A DNA stretch of 64,000 nt, taken from the NCBI RefSeq assembly GCF_900700375.1, contig NC_041708.1, forward strand, positions 35,507,400 through 35,571,399. Direction: 5' to 3'. The DNA comes from Denticeps clupeoides. Its lineage: Eukaryota > Chordata > Actinopteri > Clupeiformes > Denticipitidae. The position numbers and the translations under genes are program-made. Of the stretch, positions 27,201 to 36,838 are shown piece after piece. The notes under the pieces were generated by a model. That model searched no databases. It saw only the letters and a list, made by a program, of their open reading frames with translations, and had not been told where the DNA came from. Positions within the stretch are counted from its first letter, which is position 1; every line of letters begins with the position of its first letter.

Positions 27201-27600
27201 ACACAAGGGTGCCAGCGGGCACGAAACAGACAGCTTGTCCAACAGTTTGTGGACGAGGATGCTGGAGCGCCGACACACCTGCAGTTGCAGCCTCGCTCGG
27301 TCCAGCGGGCAGAAGTCCTTTTCCTGCAGGAAGCTCTGCAGGCAGCGGGCACAGAAGGTGTGTCCACAGGGCGTGTCCAGCGGCTGCACCAGCGGCTGCA
27401 GGCAGATGTGGCAGACCAGGTCGTCGTCCACCTCCAGCCGGTAGTTGTAGAGGTGGTTCTCCCAGGCCCGGTGGATCTGCCCACATTCTGGGCACAGCGC
27501 ATCCAGGACCGCCTGGCTCACTGCCACCGGGTCCACGCCCTCGCCCAGGCTACCCATCGCTTAGCAGAACTGAGCCTTCTCCGGCACTACTACTAGTCTC
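14617..27600 (-). CDS. lnx2: Ligand of Numb protein X 2, RING and four PDZ E3 ubiquitin ligase
   Basis: Nine coding exons, minus strand: 27557-27154 (ATG at 27557; 5' UTR exon begins about 27600; an in-frame TAA precedes the ATG), 24548-24316, 23643-23444, 20852-20487, 19713-19534, 19114-18937, 18845-18617, 17539-17381 and 14752-14617 (TAG at 14619-14617). Phases all agree; 694 residues, against about 690 in human LNX2. A C3HC4 RING lies at about 49-86 ([22 protein letters not shown]) and the Numb-binding NPAF motif at about 202. PDZ1 has [16 protein letters not shown]2 [16 protein letters not shown]3 [14 protein letters not shown] and PDZ4 [11 protein letters not shown]. It ends WPGSLA. LNX proteins ubiquitinate Numb and tune Notch signalling (family knowledge). 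Paralogue LNX1 is excluded by synteny and the tail. The introns are loaded with transposons. Confidence 0.96.
15000..15332. mobile_element. Mariner-type MITE (copy 1)
   Basis: Starts TA|CAGGGTGGGCC and ends GGCCCACCCTG|TA, with terminal inverted repeats of over 50 bases (GATACACCTTAATAAAATGG type). No coding capacity. Lies in the last lnx2 intron. A sister copy is at 22860. Confidence 0.88.
15935..16164 (+). repeat. tRNA-headed SINE (family A), diverged
   Basis: From GGTGGCCTAGCGGATAAGG to CAATGACAATCACTTCACTTT. More diverged than other copies (for example AAATCACAAACC at the B box). Nested in the Tc1 relic. Confidence 0.8.
16435..16492 (+). repeat. SINE family B head fragment
   Basis: GGGTAGTAGTAGCCTAGTGG through TGAACCAGAAGG matches the tRNA-like head only. 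Nested in the Tc1 relic. Confidence 0.65.
17777..18345 (-). repeat. L2 LINE fragment in lnx2 intron
   Basis: The minus strand reads L2 reverse-transcriptase words in broken frames ([27 protein letters not shown]). Plus-strand GGGAGCCAGTGGAG and TAGAGGTTGGATGG are the reverse complement of the copies at 1438 and 21290. Same orientation as lnx2. Confidence 0.78.
20107..20346 (-). repeat. tRNA-headed SINE (family A), near complete
   Basis: Starts with tail AAAGTGAAGTGATTGTCA (reverse complement of the family 3' end) and ends at CACTGCCCC (head). Well preserved, so probably young. It sits about 140 bases from lnx2 exon 20487-20852. Confidence 0.9.
21291..22342 (+). repeat. L2 LINE, longest copy (RT catalytic region to 3' end)
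   Basis: One long nearly open frame covers the reverse-transcriptase core with the active-site box [15 protein letters not shown], then [34 protein letters not shown] and [17 protein letters not shown], followed by the 3' tail GTCGCTCTGGATAAGGGTG and AAATGTAAATGTAAA. 5' truncated and antisense to lnx2. The frame closes just before the usual C-terminus. The 180 bases before it look like another repeat. Confidence 0.9.
22860..23223. mobile_element. Mariner-type MITE (copy 2)
   Basis: TA|CAGGGCGGGCC at the left and GGCCCACCCTG|TA at the right, with inverted repeats of over 50 bases. The interior matches copy 1 (AACTTGTAAATAACTCATG in inverse orientation). Confidence 0.9.
24214..24285. repeat. 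Compound (CA)n(TA)nTn microsatellite
   Basis: About 18 CA units, then about 11 TA units, then nine T. In lnx2 intron, 30 bases from the end of exon 24316-24548 on its downstream side. Confidence 0.95.
25103..25243 (-). repeat. SINE family B, diverged
   Basis: AACTTACAATCACTAGTTAC through GTTCAGGGACACAATGGCAG to TAGGCTACTCTACTACC. An old copy in lnx2 intron 1. Confidence 0.65.
25393..25571 (+). repeat. SINE family B
   Basis: From GGTGGTAGTGGCCTAGTGGG to GTAAGTCGCTCTGGATAAAT. Clear head and tail, 150 bases from the diverged inverted copy at 25103. Confidence 0.85.
25640..26470. promoter_or_regulatory. Repeat-free intronic block of lnx2, candidate conserved enhancer
   Basis: Balanced base composition, no repeat family, no exon. 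It carries homeobox-style words: CTAATCTCCCATCAC (26279-26293) and CAATAATCCCCTGATGGG (26306-26323) resemble bicoid-class TAATCC sites, and CAGTTTATCTGCGG is present. Its look is that of a vertebrate conserved non-coding element. It could serve a neighbour such as pdx1. Inference only. Confidence 0.4.
26471..27153. other. lnx2 intron 1, AT-rich unique sequence
   Basis: No exon, no recognised repeat. A short near-duplicate TTTTAGAGA(T) pair lies at 26980-27000. Confidence 0.45.
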
Positions 27601-27746
27601 CTAGGTGATGGGGTCGTACACCACCATCTGCGTCAGCGGGTATGGGAGTCACGCGGCATCCGGAGTCCAGACAGTACCCATGGGAGCCATCCCTCCAGAT
27701 ATCTGGGGAGGGAAAGAACACATGCTTTTACTTTTCAGAAACTTTG

Positions 27747-27784
<38 letters not shown>

Positions 27785-29480
27785 GTGTGTGGTTCTGCAC
27801 AGCTGCAGTGAGGGGCAGCTCTCCTTCACTAATCTGACAGTGTAATCTCCCTCTCTCTCGCCTGTTGCAATCTTCCAATCCAACCAGGAGGGAATTATCT
27901 GGGATTGAAGCAATGAGCGGCATGCTAAGTGGTGTGTGTGTGTGTGTGTGCATTAGGGAGAAAGAGTTGCAAGTGAGAAAACTGCATAAGGCTGCCTTAA
28001 TTAATAATGAATAACCATCAGTACCACATGAACACACTTTAAATATAAACCGCCAGGGACAAGCCTATAGATAGTTTATTAGAGCACCACAGTGTCCAGT
28101 GTCCAGATGAACCCGCACATGCCTTTAAGAGGCGCAGACAGGGCAAGAGCACATGGTTGCCAACTCTCACGCATCTCTTGCTCGCACAATAATTCTCGCA
28201 TAATTCTCGCGTAATAAGTGTATTGCCATTATGATTTTTTATTTACTCCAATCACTCGCGTATGTTTTTGATCGCTAGAATAGACCAGAGAGTATTGTTT
28301 CTGAGGGAAAGGAAAGAAGCTCTCCGACTGTACCTGGGCTCTTAATAGACTTATCAGCACACTTTTATCTGATTATTGATTAATGCTGTAAACCTTTGCA
28401 TCCATTACATCAGATGTGTGTAAAAGGATGAGAAAAGTTCAGAGCTATGTTGCCAGATTTTGAGGTGTTCATGTTTTGCAGTTTGGCACCTAAATTATTT
28501 CTGCTAATTTGGCACAAACCTCCAGAATGAATCAACTCTGGACTTTGAGAAGAAACCTTTCCATTCCATTAGTCCAATAAATCCAAATGAAATTATTTCA
28601 GTGAATCAAGGTAAGAAAAGTTACATGCAAATACGTGTGCCTGTATGCATGTTGCACACAACAAAATGTGTCCTCTGCTTTTAACCATCAGCAGCCATGA
28701 CAGGCACCCTGTGCCTGTGTGGAGACGGTGCTTTGCTCAGTGGCACCTCGGTGGTTCGGGATTCGAACAGATTACGGGTCCTCTTCTTCACCCGCTAGGC
28801 CACCACTGACCCACATGTGTATGGAGACAGGATGTTGCCAACTGGACAAAGTTGGCAACCACGCAGGCACAGTTCAGCTGCCAGCCTCAATTCAAATGCT
28901 GCTACCAGGGTTCACGGTGCGAAGCCATCCGTGATTCTGGACTTGCAATTTCTTTGAACATCCCCTGAACTGCCAGAAGCGCCACCTCCGACCTCCAATC
29001 ACCACCTTCTGCCATGTCTGTGACAACGTGCTGGCTTCTCTCTGAAAGCCCGCTTCTGTCACCGTGACTACCTGCTTCTGTGTCCGTGTCTTGCAGCTGT
29101 AGATGAATAATTCATGTGAACACAAGGCTCCTCTGTTCCCCTAACAAAGCACTGTCATCATGTCATCACACACACACACACACACACACCGCTGTCTTTC
29201 TCTCACATGCACACATCACCACGCTGCATCAACATGCAACATGCACACACATGCATACAAACTAACTCCTCTAGCTACACATCCATCTCCAAAACCACCT
29301 CAAGTCAATAGGGGGGGAAATTGCATTACATAAGGCTCTGGCATTTGAATAGCTTTTGGGAACTGCGGAGGAGAATCTGTTGCAGCACTTGTAATCTTTT
29401 TTTGTAAAGTGTGTGGAGATGAGTGTGTGTGGGGGAGCCGTGGCACGGACCGCTTCAAGGCCACTGTATTATTCCACGTC
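27601..29480. other. lnx2 upstream/first intron region with simple repeats
   Basis: Contains (GT)n at 27749-27791 and 27932-27950, (CA)n at 29168-29188 and a SINE at 28655. Between 28200 and 28650 there is AT-rich unique sequence. No coding exon is supported. Because the lnx2 coding start lies in an internal exon, this is probably 5' UTR intron. Confidence 0.5.
28655..28812 (-). repeat. tRNA-headed SINE (family A), short
   Basis: AAAATGTGTCCTCTGCTTTT through GGTGCTTTGCTCAGTGGCAC to AGGCCACCACTGACCC. The tail is missing. Confidence 0.8.
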
Positions 29481-29483
29481 TTC

Positions 29484-29516
<33 letters not shown>
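29484..29516. repeat. (CT)n microsatellite
   Basis: About 16 CT units at the edge of the CpG-rich region between lnx2 and polr1d. Confidence 0.95.
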
Positions 29517-29517
<1 letters not shown>

Positions 29518-29519
29518 TC

Positions 29520-30661
29520 TTTTCTTCTCGATAAGATCTCGCCTGTTCGACTTTACGCGTGTGTACAGACAACCGCGCCGTGAAATGCGCCCACGGCACT
29601 CTTTATTCCGCTGCAGAATGCGCATGTACCGGGAGTCGTTTATCCTTTACGAAAATGTCCGGTTTTAAAATCAAACCCAACACAAATGATTTTTTCTTCT
29701 TTAAAGGCACCGACCTCATAATAAAATCCCTTCATCCACAACTCTACTCGGACCGCTCAAACGTCGCGGCAACTAATATTACGAACATGGAAGTAACCTA
29801 CCTGCACATCGCCATTTCTCATCCACAAAAGGTAAACGCAGCCAGCCTACAGGCGGCGGATGGACCACAAGGCGTCACCTACTCCCAAATATGACAGGGA
29901 TGTAGGCAGACCCCCCCTTATTATTAAGGCTTGGCGGAGCCGCAAGGTAAATATCGCCGACTGTCATTTTGTTTTCGAGCCAGAAGGCTGCAGGAGCGGC
30001 GGCACACGTATTGCATTTAGAACAAAATGCGATCGTGAAATGTAAACGCCCTTCTTATAATAATGATGGGGGTGGGGGTGGGATAATAGATGCGATCGTG
30101 TTACCTGTCTCCCGCTCCTCCGCGGAGAGCTGAACTCCGGCCCCGAGAAGGGGGGACAATTGCAAATCTCGATCGCATTCACCGCAGCCCGCCTCCCTCC
30201 CGAGCCGCAGCCGCACGCCGAGCCAGTCCCCCCCCCCCGTATAATCCCGGGAGCAGCTCCGCCCCTCCCGTCCCTGCGCTGGAGGACGGCTGGGCGGGAC
30301 CTCGGGCTGTCAATCTGCGGGCGTCTGGCCCGGCGCCGCCCGGTTTAAAGTGCGAGGGCTCCGGGCCGTCGTGGCTTTTAATTAGATTCACACGTGTGTC
30401 ATTCGCACATACGCCCGAAGCCGTCCTCGACGTGACATTCTTTCAGACTCTGAAAGTTTCAAGTGAAACGTTTGTTTTTGTAATATGTATTCATGTTTTA
30501 TATCAGGCAAATTATTGGTCGACTACTCCCGGGCCCTGAATTGGTCCTGACATCGTAAAAAAAAAAAAAAACACAAGCGGCACAGTAGAGAAGCGTTGTT
30601 GTGTTTTGTTTTTTTTACATACAAAGTAGCGATTATTGCGCTAATAAATTAGTTTTTAAAC
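29520..30661. promoter_or_regulatory. CpG-rich region between lnx2 and polr1d, probable shared promoter
   Basis: CpG density is high at 29540-29660, 29930-30030 and especially 30090-30430. lnx2 reads leftward and polr1d starts at 30662, so the island is placed for divergent transcription. The lnx2 5' non-coding exon should lie here, but I cannot fix it. An A run interrupts at 30556-30570. Confidence 0.6.
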
Positions 30662-32570
30662 ATGGGTGAAGATGACGAGCTGGAGAGGTATGTTTTCTAA
30701 AGACTAGATGGGGAAATCGGCCGGAGGTGCTTTGGAAACTGTGGTTTGCAGTTCAGTAGGTAGCCTCTCTGCTAACCACGGCTACGTTCGCGTAGTGAAA
30801 ACAGTCAGGTGTTGACAGTTCTCTTTGGACAGCCGCCTCACACTTTATTTTTGGAGGTCGTCCTTTTAGGGGTGTACTTAATTAGGGAAGAATACTCGGC
30901 TGGACGTTGAATACATTGCCAAAATATATTCAACAAAATATTCCATACATAAAAGTAATTAAGTATTAAGAATACTTTAAGAACATACTTCTGAAAGTGA
31001 AGTGATTGTCATTGTGAAACACTGCAGCACAGCACACAGTGACACAAGAAAATGTGTCCTCTGCTTTTAACCATGTGAGCCGTGGGCAGCCATGACTGGT
31101 GCCTGGGGAGCAGTGTGTGGGGACAGTGCTTTGCCCAGTGGCACCTTGGCAGATAGGGATTCGAACCGGCAACCTTCTGATTACATGGCTGCTTTCTTAT
31201 GTGCTAGGCCACCTCTGCCCCACAAAGATGAGTGCCCAACGTGGGGCTCAAACCCACGACCCTGAGATTAAGAGTCTCATGTTCTACCAACTGAGCTAGC
31301 CGGGCACTGGGTGATAAATTATTTGCACGTCAACATGATTTCTTATTTATTTTATTTTCATAGACATTTCATAGGGTTGCGCGGGGTAGATTGCGCTGTG
31401 ATTAATATGTTGGTATTAGATCAGATACAATTTTAGTATCCATTTTTGTCAAGTCATTTACTTTTTGTGTATAGATAAAGTCAGAAAGGAACTGTGTAAA
31501 GGAAATTAAGAGAATGTGTGTCGTTTTACATATATTACAAAGGTATTGCATTATAATGTAATGAATTGTGGCATTATGCCAGTTAACATGACTTTTGCAT
31601 TCAGGATTATTTCGGCGGGTGACTCTTGACACGCTTGAGACACCACTTAGCATGGCCTCACCTAATACTTTATCACTTTAAAAGTGATATCTAAGTGGTA
31701 TCACAGCCTTAGAGGACTGCTGGATTCAGGTGTTGCTACACAGAAAAGTAAAAAAAGTGACAAAATATGTTTTGGTTATATTCATTCAAATTTGGCTAAA
31801 TGGTTAATAACACTTTTTTCAGAACACAAATTTATTTTTTGCTGATTTACCTTGACTTAATTAAAGTGATGCTGTCTCTAACACATGCTTGTTTATAACA
31901 TTGTTTTATTCCTTTTTTTGTACAGTACTGTGAAATTAAGTTAACAGCCACCCAGTATTTAAAAGTGATTCTTTCCACATTACAGACGTGCAGTGGAGGA
32001 ACTCCTGCGTGAAACCAGCCGAGCAAGAGCGCGTGCAGAAACAATGGGCCCTGCTGGGTGGTTAGTCTGTTTTTCCACAGTCATTGGATGATCATGTTCT
32101 GATGTATTTTGCATCTCTTTCCACTATAACTACATAATTAGCTGATTATTACAGTTGTAGATGTAGTGGAATGGGGTAGGAATCCTTTCGAGAGACCTCC
32201 CTATATCAGCTATCTGCAAAATATGTGTTCTTATAGGATGAAGTGCCCATTAAAAAGCACCAACAAGCGTTTTCTCCTCAACACCCTTCGCTCCGCTGCA
32301 TCGCAGCGGCCGTCTGGCGGCCCCGCAGCCTCACCAGGATCCACGAGAAGGAGGAGAGATGAAGATTCCAAGGGAGAGATGGCTGGAAGATGGCGAGAAA
32401 AAGAACAGACTCACAAAAGAGGCTCCCACAGAGATCGCTCTCCGGTCAGACGCCACACCTCCGAGGACTCGTCGTCATCCAGAAAACGTGCATCTTCCCG
32501 ATCCAGCCCATCACGTAGGTCCTGTTCACAATCACCAGAAAATGGCAGTGAGAGAAAAGGGCATTACTGA
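30662..32570 (+). CDS. polr1d: POLR1D locus, short 'isoform 2' protein
   Basis: Exons 30662-30687, 31986-32060 and 32237-32570 (TGA); in phase, 144 residues. It starts MGEDDELER, the first exon shared with the Pol I/III subunit RPAC2 in human, then continues ETMGPAGWMKCPLKSTNKRF, the core of human 'protein POLR1D isoform 2' (a separate UniProt product of the same gene). The tail from about residue 80 is rich in Arg and Ser (RGSHRDRSPVRRHTSEDSSSS...). The function of this isoform is not established. I cannot find the RPAC2-specific exons (HCVTFVLHEEDHTLGN region) in intron 1 or within 3 kb downstream. A plausible poly(A) signal is at 33131-33136. Intron 1 holds a SINE and a tRNA-Lys-like sequence. 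Identity is firm; the missing alternative exons are the oddity. Confidence 0.9.
30995..31221 (-). repeat. tRNA-headed SINE (family A)
   Basis: Tail GAAAGTGAAGTGATTGTCA to head CACCTCTGCCCC. Ends 11 bases from the tRNA-Lys-like sequence in polr1d intron 1. Confidence 0.88.
31233..31305 (-). tRNA. tRNA-Lys (anticodon CTT), possibly decaying
   Basis: The minus strand from 31305 reads GCCCGGCTAGCTCAGTTGG and folds into a 73-nt cloverleaf with a 7-bp acceptor stem, anticodon loop CTCTTAA and T stem GTGGG/CCCAC. It matches vertebrate tRNA-Lys-CTT at all but about four positions. Two changes matter: the D stem reads GCTC/GAAC (one mismatch), and the T loop reads TTTGAGC instead of TTCGAGC, losing C56 and the key B-box base. 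Only TTT follows at the 3' side, a weak Pol III stop. It may be a recent pseudogene. CCA is not encoded, as expected for eukaryotes. Confidence 0.75.
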
Positions 32571-33165
32571 TGTATGTTCATTTGTATTTTCATCCTAAAT
32601 ATTGTATACAGTGTGTTTTATGGTCATGTTGAGTCTGTGTGTGTTTGTGCCCATTTCATGAGCACTCTTTGTGATTTAGTGGCTTTATCACCAATAATTT
32701 ATCGGCTAAAATGTCTTAAAAACTCCAGTTTACTTTCTCCTGCTGACTCTTATTGTAATACATTGCAATGCCCAATAGGTAGTGCTAATATACTGCCTGT
32801 TTACCTGGGGTTGGGCTGAATGACTTTGTCTCCGGTGCATAGTCACCCTACTCATAATCCCCACACCCCTTCAGTTCTGAAATGCCCCGAAAAGTCTAGA
32901 TGAGTGACCTCGACCGCCTAAAGCAGATCACAAGCATCGGGGTCGAGCAAAAATGAACACTTCACTACCTCCAGTGCACAGTCACACGTTGATTTGTGTT
33001 TTGTGAGCAGGATTTTAGACACCTGATTTATGGATACCTGACCAGTATTATCTTGACACAAGGCTGTCGGCTGCCGGTTGTTCCTGTACAGCATGCCGTA
33101 TGATCAATGGCGCAGTCATTTCTCCCGGAAAATAAATTCTGTTTCTTATTAAAATGTCATTAGCA
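32571..33165. other. polr1d 3' UTR and flank
   Basis: AT-rich with AATAAA at 33131. No further exon seen on either strand. Confidence 0.5.
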
Positions 33166-33600
33166 TTCCTTTGTCGTTACTCGCTGTTAGACATGTTTGC
33201 TCAGGCCTTGGCTGTCGCCACTGGGTAAGCTTCTTTTATCGTGTCGCTCCTCGGCGCTGATATCCTATTTATGGCTGCTCAATCAAATAGGCTTTTGTCA
33301 ATCAAAAACAGGGAAGGTGTCGTCTTCCCTGTTTTTCACCGTTTACTGCACCCAACATGGTTCTACTTGTATTGCAAAGCAACACGCGACTATATGACAT
33401 ATTGAGATATTTCCTTTGCTGGTAGATTGTCGCTTAGATGGCCTACCAGTGTTGATGTATTTATTGGAGTTTAAGTTGCACATTACAGCCCGTGTGAAAC
33501 AAGCTGCCTTTTCGAAAGCAGGGAAAGCCAGCATATGTCCGGTGTCACAATCACAGAATAGCAAGGCCTGTTAACGGGCCCGGTTCGACGTGACGTACGG
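33166..33600. promoter_or_regulatory. Repeat-free block between polr1d and pdx1, candidate enhancer
   Basis: Unique sequence with clustered homeobox-type words: CCTATTTATGGCTGCTC (33264-33280, Cdx-like TTTATGG), CAATCAAATAGG (33281-33292) and GTCAATCAAAAACAGGG (33297-33313). It lies where gsx1 sits in the intact vertebrate ParaHox cluster. Inference from motif content only. Confidence 0.4.
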
Positions 33601-33608
33601 CTCCCGTA

Positions 33609-33849
33609 GGGGCAGTGGTGGCCTAGCGGTTAAGGAAGCGGCTCCGTAATCCGAAGGTTGCCGGTTCGAATCCCGATCCGCCAAGGTGCCACTGAGGTGC
33701 CACTGAGCAAAGCACCGTCCCCACACACTGCTCCCCGGGCGCCTGTCATGGCTGCCCACTGCTCACTCAGGGTGATGGGTTAAATGCAGAGGACTGCATT
33801 TCACTGTGTGCACTGTGTGCTGTATCACATGTGACAATCACTTCACTTT
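33609..33849 (+). repeat. tRNA-headed SINE (family A), near consensus
   Basis: GGGGCAGTGGTGGCCTAGCG to ACAATCACTTCACTTT, the best preserved copy. It carries a duplicated GTGCCACTGAG unit, seen also at 1-118 and 44812. Confidence 0.93.
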
Positions 33850-33897
33850 CCCAAAGGGTCTAATTGCGCCGAAACGCTCCAAATGGCATTGTGGAGT

Positions 33898-34065
33898 TTA
33901 CATTTACAGCATTTATCCAGAGCGACTTAGAATCAGTAGTTACAGGGACAGTCCCCCCCTGGAGACACTCAGGGTCAAGCGTCCTGCTCAGGGACACGAT
34001 GGTAGTAAGTGGGGATTTGAACCTGGGCCTTCTGGTTCACAGGCGAGTGTGTTACCGCTAGGCTA
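33898..34065 (-). repeat. SINE family B
   Basis: ACATTTACAGCATTTATCC to GTGTTACCGCTAGGCTAAC. Starts 48 bases after the family A copy. Confidence 0.87.
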
Positions 34066-34079
34066 ACTGGTTTATTGCA

Positions 34080-35150
34080 GCCAGCATTGTCTCCAAATAA
34101 ACCCCCTTAATTGCAATGCGCGTCTCCACGTCTCGGCGCCTTATGTCGCACGACACTTAGGCCCGCCGATTCACGCTTCATAAAGCCCCTTCTATTCGAA
34201 GGATCGAGAGCTAACAGTTTCCTTCCGGTCCGAACGAAACGCATATATAAACACCATTAAGCGGGCCGGAATGGGTTTGCACGACCTTTACGATGTTGGG
34301 CGAGAGGCCCATTAGCATATTGCAGAAAGCGGCGTTATGACTTCTGAAGAGGTCCGGACAAACACGGGGCCGGGACGGCGCGGGGTGTCCCGCGTGTTTT
34401 ACCGGCATTTTGCACGGTGGACCGACGCCTCGTATAATTGCCATTAAGGAACGGAAAGTAACGGAAACAGATGTCCGGGACATCGGCGCGGCCCCGCCCA
34501 CAAGCCCGCGTCCTTAATAAAGCCATATTCCCAGAAAGTCTTCTTTTGCGTGTAAAATACAAACTTGTAAAAAAAAGCTTTCACGTTTTGCTGTGCAGCC
34601 GCTATGCTTCTTATTTACTTATTAAAAAAAAAAAAAAAACATTTTTAAGAAATTGCTTTTTTGCTGACCGGGCCCAGCTATTAAATTGTGCAAATATAAT
34701 TATTGCGTGGAACTGATTCCAAAAGTCTAAAAACACATTTATGCATTGTTAAAAAGACAGACAGATGGACTTCTTTTTTTTTTTTTATCATAACAGCGTG
34801 CACCTATAATTGAGTTCTGTTCCACACTTCACGGTAATTGGTTTACGCCGAACCTTTCACTTTACTTAACCGCGACGGGGATTGTTTAATGGCGCGCTTA
34901 ATGGCCGGCGTGAAAGTGAGGAGGTGGCGTGTGCGTGGGTCTGGTGGATGTCCAACAACACGTCGGGTTAAATGGAGTTAAATGGGGCATTTAATCGGCG
35001 CGGCTACGCGCGGGTTCGTATTTGCTCGAGATGGAATCCAACGTGATAATCCAGCGCTGTGGATGCATTTTTTTTTTCATTTACGTTTTATTTTATTCCT
35101 ATTTGCATTGTATTTTACTGTATTCTTCTGATCTATTTCTGCCTGTCCTT
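34080..35150. promoter_or_regulatory. pdx1 upstream region, candidate control elements
   Basis: Repeat-poor, CpG-rich sequence 0.3-1.4 kb before the pdx1 start codon. It holds forkhead/homeobox-like words such as GGGATTGTTTAATGGCGC (34879-34896) and GGTTAAATGGAGTTAAATGG (34967-34986). In mammals, pdx1 control areas lie in a comparable upstream position (established). Direct homology cannot be shown by eye. Confidence 0.45.
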
Positions 35151-35164
35151 TCATGCCTGTACAG

Positions 35165-35231
35165 CACTTTGGTGCAGTGGAACTGCGGTTAAAGAGCTTC
35201 AGAAATAAAGTTGACTTGACTTGACTTGACA
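35165..35231 (+). repeat. Tail of a fish retroposon with (TTGAC)n
   Basis: CACTTTGGTGCAGTGGAACTG then AAATAAAGTTGACTTGAC repeated. A short 3' remnant ending in a five-base tandem repeat. Confidence 0.55.
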
Positions 35232-35467
35232 TTATTAAATAAATGTCGCTCTACGCCTTTTTAAAACGACACGCGGTATCGATCTTCACGTTCAATTATT
35301 GCCGAGACAGCGGCGACGCAGCCAGACCAATGGGCGGCGGCGGCTGGGTCACGTGGCGACGGGGACACACCTGTCAGGCCCTATAGCGGCGCCAGGCGCA
35401 GGTAGGGCCGAGGGTGACAGCCACAACCCGGACACAGGCACACGTGCACCTGCGTGGTCGGGCCACC

Positions 35468-36838
35468 ATGAATCGGGACGACCACTTCTACCCCCCCGCG
35501 CCGCTCTACCAGCGACCCCCGGCCGAGGAGTACCGCCACAGCCCCCCGCCCTGCCTCTACATGGCCCGCCACGGCCAGCAGGCGTACGCCCCGGCCGCGG
35601 ACGCCCTGGAGCGGCCGGGACCGGCCGACGTCGCCGCCGCCTACGGCGCGCCGTTCCGCGAGGACCACCTCCCGGCCCAGCTGGCGGGGGGCTTCGGGGA
35701 GCCCGCGGACCCGTGCGCGGAGCGGGCCCGGTACCAGCTGCCCTTCCCGTGGATGAAGTCGACCAAGTCCCACGCACACGCCTGGAAGGGCCAGTGGACA
35801 GGTGACCTTCTCTCTCCCTCCAGGATTTTATTCCTTTACTGCCGTTAAGGCCAAATTGGACAAGTGCAGGAACTGGGAAAAAGAAAATCCGGCATGTTTT
35901 ATGGTGCTTTTGGTGGAAAAGTTACACGAATTGGGATCCAGGAAGCTATTTTATGTGAACTGTTATTTCGGAAGAACAGCTCACAGGGCTTCGTTGAAAA
36001 GTGTGTGTTGCTTTGTTTGTTACGTTAACAATTACTATTAACAATTAAATTCATTACAGTAATATTCGTGGCAATTGTCTGTACACATGACACTTAAAAA
36101 AGTTTCCCCTTGAAACTTTCGCCGAACTAAAATTAAAGTAAAAAAATTGACCGCGTAGCTATTATCTTAAATCAGGAGATTGTGGATTTAATTCACACAT
36201 TGCCGTTCAATCGCAATCGAACGATGCCGATTCGTGATCTGAACGATATTTCTCGCGATACGAAACGGTTCGAATAGGAGGTTTATTCGGATATTTTTAT
36301 TAATGAATAATAAAGGAATAAATGAAACGATAAACAGCCGACTTCTGTTATGCATATTGACCGTACCGTTTTATTTGCTTGTTAATACTATTTAGTACTG
36401 ATAATAAGAGCGATCATAGTCGTAATAGACCTTTGGCTACGTGGAACGACGTGCGTGGCATTTGTGTAAAAAGTCAGGTTTGTAACCAGGAGGCTGCTGT
36501 TTCCTCTCGGCTCTGCAGGCCCGTACATGGTGGAGGCCGAGGAGAATAAACGGACGCGGACGGCCTACACCCGGGCGCAGCTCCTGGAGCTGGAGAAGGA
36601 GTTCCTCTTCAACAAGTACATCTCCCGGCCACGGCGCGTGGAGCTGGCCCTCACCCTCGGCCTCACCGAGAGGCACATCAAGATCTGGTTCCAGAACCGG
36701 CGCATGAAGTGGAAGAAGGAGGAGGACAAGCGCAGGGCGAGGGCCGCGGACCCCGAGCAGGACTCTTCCATCACCTCCGGGGACCTCAAGGACGAGCTGT
36801 GCGTCCCGGGCGCCCCGGCGGCGCCATGCCTCCCGTGA
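35468..36838 (+). CDS. pdx1: Pancreatic and duodenal homeobox 1
   Basis: Two exons, 35468-35801 and 36519-36838 (TGA), joined in phase: 217 residues (human 283). The ATG is in a Kozak context (GGCCACCATGA). The first part has [16 protein letters not shown] and the Pbx-binding hexapeptide [18 protein letters not shown]. Exon 2 carries the full homeodomain, from [20 protein letters not shown] to [15 protein letters not shown], identical in kind to vertebrate Pdx1. The C-terminal tail is short (about 35 residues after the homeodomain). Pdx1 specifies pancreas and duodenum and drives insulin genes (family knowledge). The poly(A) signal AATAAA is at 37120-37125. Exon 1 is very GC-rich. It stands without gsx1 or cdx2, its usual ParaHox partners. 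Confidence 0.97.
35802..36518 (+). other. Single pdx1 intron
   Basis: 717 bases with GTGACC donor and CTCTGCAG acceptor. Many TAAT cores at 36030-36420, including ATTAATGAATAATAAAGG; possible autoregulatory homeobox sites, not demonstrated. Confidence 0.6.

Noticed and set aside
35299-35805. Two further long frames overlapping pdx1 exon 1 on both strands
   Set aside because: Shadows of a very GC-rich exon; low-complexity Gly/Ala/Arg/Pro peptides without homology. The pdx1 frame explains the DNA.
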